A stretch of DNA of 64,000 nucleotides from Halobaculum roseum (GCF_019880245.1 NZ_CP082286.1:1134521-1198520), one strand, 5' to 3'. Positions 8,270 through 16,488 are shown, numbered from the stretch's first letter. Translations and numbers: made by a program. Notes: generated by a model not told the origin, from the sequence alone.

Positions 8270-8863
8270 ATGAGCGAGGAGTCACCCCGACCCGAACTGC
8301 TCGACGACGCCCAGCGACGCTTCCCGGTCCCCGACTACGACGAGGTGCCCGAGGACATCCGCGAGCGCCTCGACGAGGAGACCGCGCGCGCGGGCTTCAC
8401 GCCCAACGTCATGTCGGCGCTCGCGTACAAGCCCAGTCACTTCCGGGCGTTCATGGCGTTCCACGACGCCCTCGTCGACGACACCACCCTCGACCGCGAG
8501 GAGGTCGAGATGATCGTCGTCGCCGTCTCCGGGCGGAACAACTGCCTGTACTGCAACGTCGCCCACGGCGCGCTCGTGCGCATCTACGCGGAGGACCCGC
8601 ACCTCGCGGACCAGCTCGTGTCCAATCACCGCACCGCCGACGTGAGCGACGCGCGCATGGCGATGCTGGAGGTGGCGGTGAAGCTGACCGAGGAGCCGGA
8701 CGCCGTGACGACCGAGGACCTGGATCTGCTGTACGAGGCGGGCTACACGCAGGAGGAGGTGTGGGACATCGGGATGGTCGCCGCCTTCTTCAACCTCTCC
8801 AACCGGATGGCGACGTTCGCCGACTGGCGGCCCAACGAGGAGTTCTACGGGATGGGTCGGTAG
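8270..8863 (+). CDS. AhpD-like carboxymuconolactone decarboxylase family protein
   Basis: A 197-residue protein of the peroxidase-related/AhpD fold. The redox-active motif is Cys92-x-x-Cys95 followed by His99 in NNCLYCNVAHG, preceded by EEVEMIVVAVSG, which is the standard AhpD helix. Family members act as alkylhydroperoxidases or thiol reductants. The ATG at 8270 is preceded by CTTTACTCC at 8241-8249, consistent with a leaderless transcript. It is the last gene of normal composition before the AT-rich island. Confidence 0.88.
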   Translation: MSEESPRPELLDDAQRRFPVPDYDEVPEDIRERLDEETARAGFTPNVMSALAYKPSHFRAFMAFHDALVDDTTLDREEVEMIVVAVSGRNNCLYCNVAHGALVRIYAEDPHLADQLVSNHRTADVSDARMAMLEVAVKLTEEPDAVTTEDLDLLYEAGYTQEEVWDIGMVAAFFNLSNRMATFADWRPNEEFYGMGR

Positions 8864-8888
8864 AGAATACTCTCGATCAGTCTACCGA

Positions 8889-8896
8889 TTTTATAT
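8889..8896 (+). promoter_or_regulatory. TATA box of island gene 1
   Basis: TTTTATAT lies 27-34 nt before the ATG at 8923, a near-ideal archaeal TATA box for a leaderless or near-leaderless mRNA. Confidence 0.7.
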
Positions 8897-8922
8897 GCCG
8901 ATGTCAGTATGATATATCCAGC

Positions 8923-9588
8923 ATGGATAGGTCGGACGAACCATCTTGGGCAACTGTCCTTCGTGCCCTATACAATGGTGAGCGTTCGACGGTGAAGAGG
9001 TCACCAGCGAAAGACCGAAAAGTTCTGAGATCTGAGCAGATATTTGATCGGATTGATCTCAATCAGGAGGAAGTTGATAATGCAGTAGAGTATCTTATTG
9101 ATGCAAATTTGATAGAAGAAGGTCAATCCAGAACGGACCCATATCGATTGACAAATAGAGGATTTGAAATCGCTCATCAGAGAGCAATAAATAATCGCCA
9201 GATGAATAGGGAAGATCAGAGGAGTCAACGTCAGCACGGAATAAACCGTGCAGTTGCATATCTGACAATTGGGTTGCTTTTGGTTGGGTTATTTGATTTG
9301 TTTGTATCTGGATATTCGAATATAGGTACTGCTGATTGGCAGATTTCTCTGATGATGGTATTAGCAGGAGTTGTTGTACTTCAAATAATTTGGACAGTTG
9401 GAAAAGAAGAGGTGCTATTCGAGGAGGATAGAAAGGCTGTGAATTTCACAACAATAGTGTCGAGTAGCGTACGTGGTTTGTATGAACGCTTAATCAAAAA
9501 TCTGAGCAAGGCTGATAAGGATCGCAAGGAGGGCGAAGGCTCCAAAGAAGATGGGAAAGAGCGAGAGAAAGAGATCCATGGTTCCTGA
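8923..9588 (+). CDS. Winged-helix-like membrane protein of AT-rich island
   Basis: A 221-residue protein with no family I recognise with certainty. Residues 1-85 look like a winged-helix domain: SEQIFDRIDLNQEEVDNAVE is a helix-turn-helix-like stretch and LIEEGQSRTDPYRLTNRGFE resembles the wing and final helix of archaeal wHTH regulators. Two transmembrane segments follow (about 110-130 and 139-159), then a cytoplasmic tail whose last 30 residues are almost only Lys, Glu, Asp, Gly and Ser. The design suggests a membrane-anchored DNA-binding or signalling protein. Codon use is AT-rich, unlike every neighbour. The start at 8923 fits the TATA box. Its 3' end overlaps the opposite-strand small gene by 99 bp. 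Confidence 0.75.
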   Translation: MDRSDEPSWATVLRALYNGERSTVKRSPAKDRKVLRSEQIFDRIDLNQEEVDNAVEYLIDANLIEEGQSRTDPYRLTNRGFEIAHQRAINNRQMNREDQRSQRQHGINRAVAYLTIGLLLVGLFDLFVSGYSNIGTADWQISLMMVLAGVVVLQIIWTVGKEEVLFEEDRKAVNFTTIVSSSVRGLYERLIKNLSKADKDRKEGEGSKEDGKEREKEIHGS

Positions 9589-9711
9589 GAATGGACCAGA
9601 ACTTGGAGCGAGATCAGTGAGGGTATTGAAAATCGGAATCATAACTATTGCTAATAGAGCGATAGTTATCGCACCAATAATAGATCCAAACGCTTCCTCA
9701 GTATTCGACAT
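9490..9711 (-). CDS. Small two-TM protein, antisense-overlapping its neighbour
   Basis: A 73-residue hydrophobic protein beginning MSNTEEAFGSIIGAIT. Transmembrane helices cover about residues 9-29 and 46-69, with a short polar loop containing DLAPSSGPFSG. The frame is open up to 9759, but the ATG at 9711 has a TATA box (ATTTTATC on the minus strand at 9732-9739) at the right distance. It converges on the winged-helix gene and the last 99 bp overlap its coding region in antisense. Small two-helix proteins of this kind are common in haloarchaeal viruses and proviruses; a holin-like or toxin-like role is only a guess. Confidence 0.65.
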   Translation of the reverse strand: MSNTEEAFGSIIGAITIALLAIVMIPIFNTLTDLAPSSGPFSGTMDLFLSLFPIFFGAFALLAILISLAQIFD

Positions 9712-9731
9712 ACTCACCGATTGCAAGCGCT

Positions 9732-9739
9732 GATAAAAT
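9732..9739 (-). promoter_or_regulatory. TATA box of island gene 2
   Basis: On the minus strand this reads ATTTTATC and lies 21-28 nt before the ATG at 9711. Confidence 0.6.
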
Positions 9740-9768
9740 CTGTTGGGGTCCCCAATCAAGCGAACTCC

Positions 9769-9969
9769 CTATCTTGTGGACTCGACCTCGTACTGCTCGG
9801 GCACGGCCGCGATCAGGTCCAGCGGGTCCGCGTCGCCCTCGACGACCGCCTCGTCCGCCTCGTGGTCCGCGGTCGCCTCCTCGACGCCGTCGACGCCCGA
9901 AAGCGCCTCGACCACGTTCGCCTCGCAGCCGCCGCAGGTCATGCCGGTGATCCGCATCGTCGTCGTCAT
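9769..9969 (-). CDS. HMA-domain copper chaperone
   Basis: A 66-residue single heavy-metal-associated domain with the metal site GMTCGGC (residues 9-15), the two cysteines binding Cu(I). The fold pattern beta-alpha-beta-beta-alpha-beta is evident from spacing. It would deliver copper to the CopA ATPase, which is encoded divergently 169 bp away and carries two N-terminal domains of the same type. The ATG at 9969 gives the normal short N-terminus; longer in-frame starts run into the promoter region. Confidence 0.9.
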   Translation of the reverse strand: MTTTMRITGMTCGGCEANVVEALSGVDGVEEATADHEADEAVVEGDADPLDLIAAVPEQYEVESTR

Positions 9970-10054
9970 GGACGTCGGTAGCGGTCGGACCGGCATTCCT
10001 GTTTCGGTCGCGGAACGGGGGGCTCCGGTATCTGCGGGACGATCCCCGTGACGC

Positions 10055-10088
10055 TTTGGAATCCAAAATATCCTCCGGTGAAAACCGG
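10055..10088. promoter_or_regulatory. Two inverted repeats in the copper chaperone/copA divergent promoter
   Basis: TTTGGA-A-TCCAAA (10055-10067) is a perfect 13-bp palindrome. Eight bases later CCGGT-GAAA-ACCGG (10075-10088) is a second perfect inverted repeat. Both lie between the divergent starts at 9969 and 10139, about 50-85 nt upstream of copA. They are candidate operators for a copper-responsive regulator; no such regulator gene is adjacent, so this is inference. Confidence 0.45.
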
Positions 10089-10138
10089 CGGGTTCGAAGG
10101 CACAAACCGCATGAGTGTGGCCCCCGTAGTACCACGTA

Positions 10139-12775
10139 ATGAGTGACCGACGGACCGTCCGGATAGACGTCGGCGGCATGACCTGCGCCAACTGCGCCGC
10201 CACCATCGAGGACGCCGTGGCGGACCTCGAGGGTGCGACGGCGACGGCGAACTACGCGACCGACGAGGCGACCGTGGAGTACGACCCCGAGCGCGTCTCG
10301 CTGGCCGAGGTGTTCGACGCGGTCGAGTCGGCCGGCTACGACCCGATCGCCGAGACCGTCACCGTCGGGATCACGGGGATGACGTGCGCGAACTGCTCGG
10401 CCACGATCGAGGACGCCGTCGGCGACCTCCCGGGCGTCGTCCGCGTCGACGCGAACTACGCGACCGACGAGGCCACCGTTCGGTACGCGCCGTCGGTGAC
10501 GACCCGCGAGGACATCTACGACGCCGTGGAGGCCGCCGGCTACGGGCCGATCCGTGAGGACGGGGCCGCCGGGGCGGACGGCGCGAGCGGGGGGGACGGG
10601 CAGTCCGCGAAGGACGCCGCGCGCAGCGCCGAGCTCGCCCGTCAGCGCCGGCTGACGTTGTTCGGCGCGGCGCTGTCGGCGCCCCTGCTCGCGATGCTCG
10701 TGCTTGAGCTGTTCGCGCCCGGGACGCTCCCGGAGGAGATCCCCGGCACTGGCCTCCACATCGGATGGGCGGCGTTCGCGCTGGCGACGCCCGTGCAGGT
10801 GCTGCTCGGCCGGGAGTTCTACGAGAACTCCTACACCGCGCTCGTCGTCAACCGGCGGGCCAACATGGACGTGCTCATCGCGCTTGGGTCGACAACGGCG
10901 TACGGCTACTCCGTGATCGCCCTGCTGGGCGTGCTGCCGCAGGCGGGGCTGTACTTCGACACGGCCGCGCTCATCCTCGTGTTCATCACGCTGGGCAACT
11001 ACCTCGAGGCGCGCTCGAAGTCGCAGGCGGGCGAGGCGATCCGCTCGCTGCTGGAGCTGGAGGCCGACACCGCGACGCTCGTCGAGGACGACGGCACCGA
11101 GCGGGAGGTCCCGATCGACGAGGTCGCCGTCGGCGACCGGCTGAAGGTGCGCCCCGGCGAGCGCGTCCCGACCGACGGCGTCGTCCGCGAGGGCGAGTCC
11201 GCCGTCGACGAGTCGATGGTGACCGGCGAGTCCGTCCCCGTCGGCAAGGGGCCCGGCGACGAGGTGATCGGCTCGACGGTCAACGAGAACGGCGTGCTCG
11301 TGATCGAGGCGACGAAGGTCGGCGAGGAGACGGCGATCCAGCAGATCGTCGAGCGCGTGAAGGAGGCGCAGTCGCGCCAGCCCGACATCCAGCGGGTCGC
11401 CGACCGCATCTCGGCGTACTTCGTGCCCGCGGTGATCGCCAACGCCCTCCTGTGGGGGACCGTCTGGTTCCTCGCCCCCGAGACGCTGGCGGGCGTGATA
11501 TCGGCGCTGCCGCTGTGGGGACTCGCGGCCGGCGGGCCCGCCGCCGTCGGCGTCACAGAGTTCGCGGTGCTGGTGTTCGCCTCCGCCGTCCTCATCGCCT
11601 GTCCCTGCGCGCTCGGGCTGGCGACGCCGGCGGCGACGATGGTGGGCACGAGCATCGGCGCCCAGCACGGCGTCCTCTTCGAGGGCGGCGACGTGCTCGA
11701 ACGCGTCCGCGACACCGACGCCGTCGTGTTCGACAAGACGGGAACGCTCACGCGCGGCGAGATGACCCTCACCGACGCCGTCCCCGTCTCGCCGGCGGCG
11801 GACGGCGCGGTGTCCGCCGACGAGGCGGAGGGGACCGAGGCGGCCGAGGAGGCCGATCTGGCCGACGAGGGGGTCGCCGGCGACGCGACCGAGCGCCTGC
11901 TCGCGGCCGCGGCGACCGCGGAGAACGGCAGCGAGCACCCGATCGCCGAGGCCGTCGTCGCCGGCGCCCGCGAGCGCGGCGTCGAGCCGGGCGACCTCGA
12001 CGTGCTCCAGAACGTCTCCGGGAAGGGGATCCGGGCGCGCACCGAGCACGGCACGGTCGTCGTCGGCAAGCCCGAGCTGCTGCGCGAGGAGGACGTGGAC
12101 CCCGAGCCCGCGCTGGAGACGATGCGCGAACTGGAGTCGGAGGGGAAGACGGCGATGCTCGTCGGCGCCGACGGCGAGTTGCTCGGGGTATTGGCGGTCG
12201 CCGACGAGGTGCGCGAGTCGGCCGTCGCCGCGGTGGAGGCGCTCCGCGACCGCGGGATCGTCGTCCACATGATCACCGGCGACAACGAGCGCACCGCCCG
12301 CGCGGTCGCCGAGCGCGTCGGCATCGACCCCGAGCGCGTCCGCGCGGGCGTCCTGCCGGAGGACAAGGCCGACGCCGTCGAGGCGATCCAGGCGGACGGC
12401 TCGCGGGCGATGATGGTCGGCGACGGCGTCAACGACGCCCCCGCGCTCGCCTCGGCGTTCGTCGGCGTCGCCATCGGCTCGGGCACCGACGTTGCCATCG
12501 AGGCCGCCGACGTGACGCTGATGCGCTCGGATCCGGCGGACGTGGTGAAGGCGATCAACGTCTCGGAGGGGACGCTCGCGAAGGTCAAGCAGAACCTCTT
12601 CTGGGCGCTCGGCTACAACACCGCGATGATCCCGCTGGCCTCGCTGGGGCTGCTCCAACCGGTCCTCGCGGCCGCCGCGATGGCGTTCTCCAGCGTCTCG
12701 GTGCTCGCCAACAGCATGGCGTTCCGCTCGTACGACCCCGACGAGCGCTACCGGCTGCTGGGTCGGTTCCGCTGA
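10139..12775 (+). CDS. copA: Copper-translocating P1B-type ATPase
   Basis: An 878-residue P1B-1 ATPase that exports Cu(I) at the expense of ATP. Two N-terminal HMA domains carry GMTCANC (residues 13-19 and about 80-86). The membrane ion site is the CPC motif in IACPCALGLATP (about 487-498). The actuator has TGES, the phosphorylation site is DKTGTLT (Asp at about 532), the nucleotide domain shows the SEHPIAEA His-Pro motif, and the hinge GDGVNDAPAL is near 761. An acidic, low-complexity insert (Glu/Ala-rich) follows the phosphorylation domain around 560-585, typical of halophilic proteins. It is divergent from the copper chaperone gene, so the two probably respond to copper together. Confidence 0.96.
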   Translation: MSDRRTVRIDVGGMTCANCAATIEDAVADLEGATATANYATDEATVEYDPERVSLAEVFDAVESAGYDPIAETVTVGITGMTCANCSATIEDAVGDLPGVVRVDANYATDEATVRYAPSVTTREDIYDAVEAAGYGPIREDGAAGADGASGGDGQSAKDAARSAELARQRRLTLFGAALSAPLLAMLVLELFAPGTLPEEIPGTGLHIGWAAFALATPVQVLLGREFYENSYTALVVNRRANMDVLIALGSTTAYGYSVIALLGVLPQAGLYFDTAALILVFITLGNYLEARSKSQAGEAIRSLLELEADTATLVEDDGTEREVPIDEVAVGDRLKVRPGERVPTDGVVREGESAVDESMVTGESVPVGKGPGDEVIGSTVNENGVLVIEATKVGEETAIQQIVERVKEAQSRQPDIQRVADRISAYFVPAVIANALLWGTVWFLAPETLAGVISALPLWGLAAGGPAAVGVTEFAVLVFASAVLIACPCALGLATPAATMVGTSIGAQHGVLFEGGDVLERVRDTDAVVFDKTGTLTRGEMTLTDAVPVSPAADGAVSADEAEGTEAAEEADLADEGVAGDATERLLAAAATAENGSEHPIAEAVVAGARERGVEPGDLDVLQNVSGKGIRARTEHGTVVVGKPELLREEDVDPEPALETMRELESEGKTAMLVGADGELLGVLAVADEVRESAVAAVEALRDRGIVVHMITGDNERTARAVAERVGIDPERVRAGVLPEDKADAVEAIQADGSRAMMVGDGVNDAPALASAFVGVAIGSGTDVAIEAADVTLMRSDPADVVKAINVSEGTLAKVKQNLFWALGYNTAMIPLASLGLLQPVLAAAAMAFSSVSVLANSMAFRSYDPDERYRLLGRFR

Positions 12776-12850
12776 GGTCGGCCCGGTCGATATCGCCCGC
12801 CGCGGTCGGGCGGGGCGATCCCCCGCGCCGGCGCCCCGCGTCCCGCCGCG

Positions 12851-13825
12851 CTACAACACCCCGAGCAGGAAGCCGAGCCCCAGCGCGACGAGCACTATCG
12901 CCGACACCGTCGGGAAGTGCTCGGCGTACCGCTCCATGCGGTCCTCGAAGCGTTCGTACCCCGCGACCAGCGCGAGCGTCAGCGCCGTGATCACGACGAC
13001 GACGGTGCCCGCGTACGCGAGCATCAGTTCGAGACAGTGGTCCGAGCCCGCGCAGATGGCGATGATCTCGAACTCCTCCTCGTGGGCGAACCCGAGCACG
13101 AACGCCGAGACGGCGATGCCGTACAGGCCGTCGTCGGCCGAGAGGTCGTGATCGTGGGCGTGGCCGTCCCCGTCGCCGTGGTCGGCGTCATGGGTCCGAC
13201 CGCCGCCGGCTCCCCCGTCTCCGACGATCGGCAGGGCGGTACGGAGCCGGGCGAGAACGCCACCCCCGTTGTCGTCGCCGGCGGCGTGATCGTGACCGAC
13301 GCCGCGCCCCGTCGACGCGAGGTCGACCGCCGCGTGGAGCCGACCCGGGCCGTCGTCGACGGCGGCGTGGTCGCCCGCCGCGTGGCCGTCGTCGTCGCCG
13401 TGGTGACGGTGGTCGTGGTCGGCGACGTGACCGTGATCGTCGGCGTGGGAGTGCCCGTGTTCGGTCCCGTGCGAGTGGCCGTGTCCGCCGCCGCGGTACT
13501 CGCGGATCCCGAGCAGTATCAGGAGGACGCCGGCGACGACGCCGATGGGCGAGCCGATCGCGACGCCGGCGACGGTCATCGGCTCGGAGAGCCCGTCGAG
13601 CGGGACCTGCGTTTTCAGGAGAAAGAACACGCCGACGACCGCGAGACTGGAGATCAGGTGGCCGATACCGATGATCAGGCCGGCGGCGAGGCCGGCGATC
13701 CAGGCGTTCGCGCGGTCGAACGCGTACGCGGCGGCGATAGGCCAGCCGTGACCCGGCTCGGCCCCGTGGAGCGCCCCGAGCGCGAGCGATCCCACGAGCA
13801 GGCCGGGAGCGACGTCGTGAAGCAC
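12851..13825 (-). CDS. NicO/UreH-like nickel/cobalt transporter with His-rich loop
   Basis: A 324-residue membrane protein with six or more helices. It opens with GALHGAEPGHGWPIAAAYAF, carrying the H-x(4)-D/G-type His motif of TM1 in NiCoT/RcnA-like proteins, and the later FVLGFAHEEEFEIIAICAG repeats a His/Glu membrane motif. Between them is a long cytoplasmic or external loop (about 110-225) packed with His and Asp (GHGHSHGTEHGHSHADDHGH and further runs), a metal buffer. The direction of transport (uptake or efflux) cannot be decided from sequence. It is divergent from a NikR-type nickel regulator gene 101 bp away, which supports nickel as the substrate and suggests direct control. Confidence 0.85.
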   Translation of the reverse strand: MLHDVAPGLLVGSLALGALHGAEPGHGWPIAAAYAFDRANAWIAGLAAGLIIGIGHLISSLAVVGVFFLLKTQVPLDGLSEPMTVAGVAIGSPIGVVAGVLLILLGIREYRGGGHGHSHGTEHGHSHADDHGHVADHDHRHHGDDDGHAAGDHAAVDDGPGRLHAAVDLASTGRGVGHDHAAGDDNGGGVLARLRTALPIVGDGGAGGGRTHDADHGDGDGHAHDHDLSADDGLYGIAVSAFVLGFAHEEEFEIIAICAGSDHCLELMLAYAGTVVVVITALTLALVAGYERFEDRMERYAEHFPTVSAIVLVALGLGFLLGVL

Positions 13826-13859
13826 GACCGACGGTCGGCGACGCCGACCGAAAACGCCT

Positions 13860-13889
13860 GTTATGACCCGATCGGGGCGGCCGTAATAC
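13860..13889. promoter_or_regulatory. Candidate NikR operator
   Basis: Read on the minus strand the site is GTATTA-N17-TCATAA, close to the enterobacterial NikR operator GTATGA-N16-TCATAC. It lies midway between the divergent starts of the transporter (13825) and nikR (13927), about 36 nt from each. The half-sites are imperfectly symmetric and the spacer is one base longer than in E. coli, so this is a candidate only. Confidence 0.4.
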
Positions 13890-13926
13890 CGAAACGCCGA
13901 ACCGCCGGGGGCGACGAGGGACGGCC

Positions 13927-14325
13927 ATGCGAACGAGCCTGAACGTCCCCGACGACGCCCTCGCGGAGTTCGACGCCGTCGCCGAGGCCGAGGGGTTCGA
14001 CTCCCGGTCGCGGGCGCTCCGCGAGGCGATGGCCGAGTACGTCGAACGCCACACGCGGCTTGAGGACGCCGCCCGCGAGGTCGCCGCCGTCGTCGCGTTC
14101 GACTACGTCCACGACGAGGTGATCCGCGACCTCCACGGCGTCCAACACGACTACCAGGACGTGATCACGACCACCTCCCACGTCCATCAGGGCGAGTGGT
14201 GTCTGGAGACGGTGTTCTGCCGCGGCGACGCCGACCGCGTGCGCGAACTCGTCTACCGCCTCCGCGACTTCGACGCGGTCCGGCGGGTCCGGGTGCTCTC
14301 GCTGGTCGGCGGCGACGACCGCTGA
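13927..14325 (+). CDS. nikR: NikR-family nickel-responsive regulator
   Basis: A 132-residue regulator. Residues 1-45 form a ribbon-helix-helix DNA-binding domain (MRTSLNVPDDALAEFDAVAE, then a helix pair). Residues 55-130 form the ACT-like tetramerisation and nickel-binding domain; candidate ligands are His74, His85, His87 and Cys92 in HVHQGEWC, equivalent to the His/His/His/Cys square-planar site of E. coli NikR, although the His-to-Cys spacing is one residue shorter. It should repress nickel transport when nickel is bound. The gene is divergent from the NicO-type transporter and shares its promoter region. Confidence 0.9.
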   Translation: MRTSLNVPDDALAEFDAVAEAEGFDSRSRALREAMAEYVERHTRLEDAAREVAAVVAFDYVHDEVIRDLHGVQHDYQDVITTTSHVHQGEWCLETVFCRGDADRVRELVYRLRDFDAVRRVRVLSLVGGDDR

Positions 14326-14378
14326 ATCGGCGAACCGCGGGATCGTCACCTCCCTGAATCGGCGAGTCGCCGGCCCCC

Positions 14379-15953
14379 CTACAGCGTCCCCTCCTTCCCC
14401 ATCTCGCGGATCTCGGCGGCCCGCTCCTCGATGGCGGCCCACTCCTCGTCGTTCTTGTCGTCGACGTGGGAGTACATCAGCCCCATCCGACCGGTCCCCC
14501 GGAGGGTCCCCTCGTTTTCCTTCAGGAAGTCCCAGTAGAGGGCGTTGAACGGACACGACCCCTCGCCCGTGGTCTTCGTGTGGTGGTAGGGGCACGAGGA
14601 GCAGTAGTCGCTCATGCGGTTCACGTAGTTCGCCGAGGAGGCGTACGGCTTCGAGGAGAGCGCGTCCGTCGCGAACGACCCCATGCCGACGACGTTCGGC
14701 GTCGTCACCCAGTGGAACGCGTCGACGAAGCCGAGGTGGAACCAGCGGTTCAGCTCGCCCGGGTCGACGCCGTAGATCAGCGCGAAGTTCGAGAGGACCA
14801 TCAGGCGCTCGATGTGGTGGGCGTACCCGTGCTCGCGGACGTGGCCGACGGCCTCCGAGAGGCAGGTCATGTCGGTCTCGCCGGTCCAGTACGCCTCCGG
14901 GAGCGGTTCGGTCTGGCCGAGTTGGTTCGTCTCGTCCATCCCGGGCATCGACTCGCGGTACACGTGGCGCATGAACTCACGCCAGCCGACCACCTGTCGG
15001 ACGAACCCCTCGACGGAGTTGAGCGGGATCGCGGGGGAATCGCCGGCGGCACCGTCCTCGCGTCCGGCACGATAGGCGTCGACCGCGGCGTCGACGACCT
15101 CCCGCGGGTGCAACAGGCCGAGGTTGATCGCCGGCGACAGCAGGGAGTGATCCAGCGCCCACTCGCCCTCGACCATCGCGTCCTGGTACGGCCCGAACTC
15201 GGGGAGGCGAACCGCGACGAACTGTTCCAGCGCCTGCAACGCCTCCTCGCGCGTGACGGGCCAGCGGAAGTCCGCGAGGTCCGCGCTGCCCCAGCGTTGG
15301 TCGTACCTGTCGACCACGAACTCGTGGACCTCGCGCGTGATCGCGTCCGGCTCGAACTCCGGGACCGGCGGGGGCGACCAGTCCCCCGGCGGCGTCTCGC
15401 GGTTCTCGTCGTCGTAGTTCCACTCGCCGCCGACGGGGTCGCCCTCGTCGTCCAGCAAGATCCCCGTCTCGCGGCGGACGTGGCGGTACCAGTGCTCCTG
15501 TCGGTAGGTCCCACCGTCGCTGGTCCCGTCGCCCCCGGCCGCCGACTCCCCGCGGGAGGCGACCCACGCCTCCCAGTCGGCGGGCGTGGTGAGGAAGCCG
15601 TCGTTGGCGACGAGGGTGCAGTCGCCGCCGCGCTCCTCGACCATCTCGCGGAGGCGGTCGCCGGCGCCGTGGCTCGCCGGGCGCTGGAGCACGAGCGAGT
15701 CCCCGGGACGCGCCTCGAAGTAGCGATCGAGGCCGTCGCCGAACGACTCGGCCTCGAGATACGTCACGTCGTAGCCGTCCGCGCGGAGGTCGTCCCGGAG
15801 GTGTCGCATCGCCGAGAACACGAGCGTGAGCTTCTGCGGGTGGTACGGCATGCGCTCGGCGAAGCCGTGCGCCTCGATCATGAGGACGTGGTCGTGATGC
15901 TGGAGCGGTGCGGCGTTCGGGTTCAGTTGATCGCCGAGGAGCCAGACGGTCAT
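14379..15953 (-). CDS. FeS-cluster cryptochrome/photolyase-related protein (PhrB/CryB class)
   Basis: A 524-residue protein of the deoxyribodipyrimidine photolyase-related (FeS-BCP) class, which includes (6-4) photolyases carrying FAD, a ribolumazine antenna and a 4Fe-4S cluster. The N-terminus MTVWLLGDQLNPNAAPL is the family hallmark. The C-terminal part contains the cluster cysteines in YCSSCPYHHTKTTGEGSCPF (about 449-468), with an earlier conserved Cys expected near residue 355 (MTCLSEAVGHV). FAD-binding helices are represented by NFALIYGVDPGELNRWFH. It uses light to repair UV lesions in DNA, sensible for an organism of sunlit brine. The ribH gene that makes the lumazine antenna precursor is elsewhere in the window. 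Confidence 0.92.
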   Translation of the reverse strand: MTVWLLGDQLNPNAAPLQHHDHVLMIEAHGFAERMPYHPQKLTLVFSAMRHLRDDLRADGYDVTYLEAESFGDGLDRYFEARPGDSLVLQRPASHGAGDRLREMVEERGGDCTLVANDGFLTTPADWEAWVASRGESAAGGDGTSDGGTYRQEHWYRHVRRETGILLDDEGDPVGGEWNYDDENRETPPGDWSPPPVPEFEPDAITREVHEFVVDRYDQRWGSADLADFRWPVTREEALQALEQFVAVRLPEFGPYQDAMVEGEWALDHSLLSPAINLGLLHPREVVDAAVDAYRAGREDGAAGDSPAIPLNSVEGFVRQVVGWREFMRHVYRESMPGMDETNQLGQTEPLPEAYWTGETDMTCLSEAVGHVREHGYAHHIERLMVLSNFALIYGVDPGELNRWFHLGFVDAFHWVTTPNVVGMGSFATDALSSKPYASSANYVNRMSDYCSSCPYHHTKTTGEGSCPFNALYWDFLKENEGTLRGTGRMGLMYSHVDDKNDEEWAAIEERAAEIREMGKEGTL

Positions 15954-16098
15954 GGGTGGGTGTGCGCGCGGCCGGCCCGGCCGCCGAGGACCGCGGCGGC
16001 GTCGGCGCGGGCGAGCCGTCGCGAGCGACGAACCGATCCACGACCGCCCGACGCAAGGGCGTTGCGGCGGCCCCGACGCGTCCGACCCGGTCCGTGAG

Positions 16099-16263
16099 CT
16101 ACCGTTCCCGGGTGTCGCGGCGGGCGGCCCGCTGGGCCGACTCGCGGTCGGCGACCGTCTCGGCGTCGCGCTCGCGTTCGCGCCTGACCAGCAGGTACAG
16201 CACGAACGGCGCCGCGAGCGCGAGCAGCAGGAACGCCGCGAAGGCGATTCCGACGCCGGCCAT
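16099..16263 (-). CDS. Small single-TM protein (54 aa)
   Basis: A 54-residue protein starting MAGVGIAFAAFLLLALAAPF, with one N-terminal transmembrane helix and a highly charged Arg/Glu/Asp cytoplasmic tail. Its ATG (16261-16263) directly abuts the stop codon of the upstream zinc-ribbon gene (16264-16266), so the two are co-transcribed and probably translationally coupled. No family recognised. Confidence 0.6.
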   Translation of the reverse strand: MAGVGIAFAAFLLLALAAPFVLYLLVRRERERDAETVADRESAQRAARRDTRER

Positions 16264-16488
16264 CTACCCGAGGAACACGTCCACGAGGTCGCTGCCGGCG
16301 GAGCCGGTGTCGCGGTACAGCTCCGAGTAGCCGCAGTTCGTGCAGGAGACCACCCGGAAGGAGTTCGTCTGGATGTCGAACATCTTGCTCAGCCCGCCGC
16401 CGGTGGTCGATATCGTTCCGACCTCGGCGTCGCCGTGGCCGCACTTGGGACAGCCGTCGTCGCTGTCGATGGAGGGCTCGGATGCCAT
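16264..16488 (-). CDS. Zinc-ribbon protein (74 aa)
   Basis: A 74-residue protein with two CPxCG-like knuckles, CPKCG (residues 13-17) and CTNCG (about 49-53), forming a zinc ribbon, with a hydrophobic central strand region (MFDIQTNSFRVVS). It resembles the family of nucleic-acid-binding zinc-ribbon proteins whose C-terminus reads YSELY; function unknown. It is the first gene of a two-gene unit with the adjoining small membrane protein. Confidence 0.82.
   Translation of the reverse strand: MASEPSIDSDDGCPKCGHGDAEVGTISTTGGGLSKMFDIQTNSFRVVSCTNCGYSELYRDTGSAGSDLVDVFLG

Larger units (their letters stand above)
8870..9780. other. AT-rich island inserted between core genes
   Basis: Composition changes sharply just after the AhpD-like stop (about 8864) and returns to normal near 9775. 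Inside, A and T dominate at all codon positions and codons rare in the neighbours (AGA, ATA, AAT, TTA) are common. It carries two convergent genes, each with its own TATA box. No transposase, integrase, tRNA or flanking direct repeat was found at the edges, so the mechanism of acquisition is not visible. Horizontal origin from a virus or plasmid is inferred from composition and from the gene types. Confidence 0.8.

Noticed and set aside
9698-12658. A 986-codon minus-strand frame over copA
   Set aside because: Opposite strand encodes a complete P1B ATPase with all motifs; the minus frame is Arg/Asp repeat-like.
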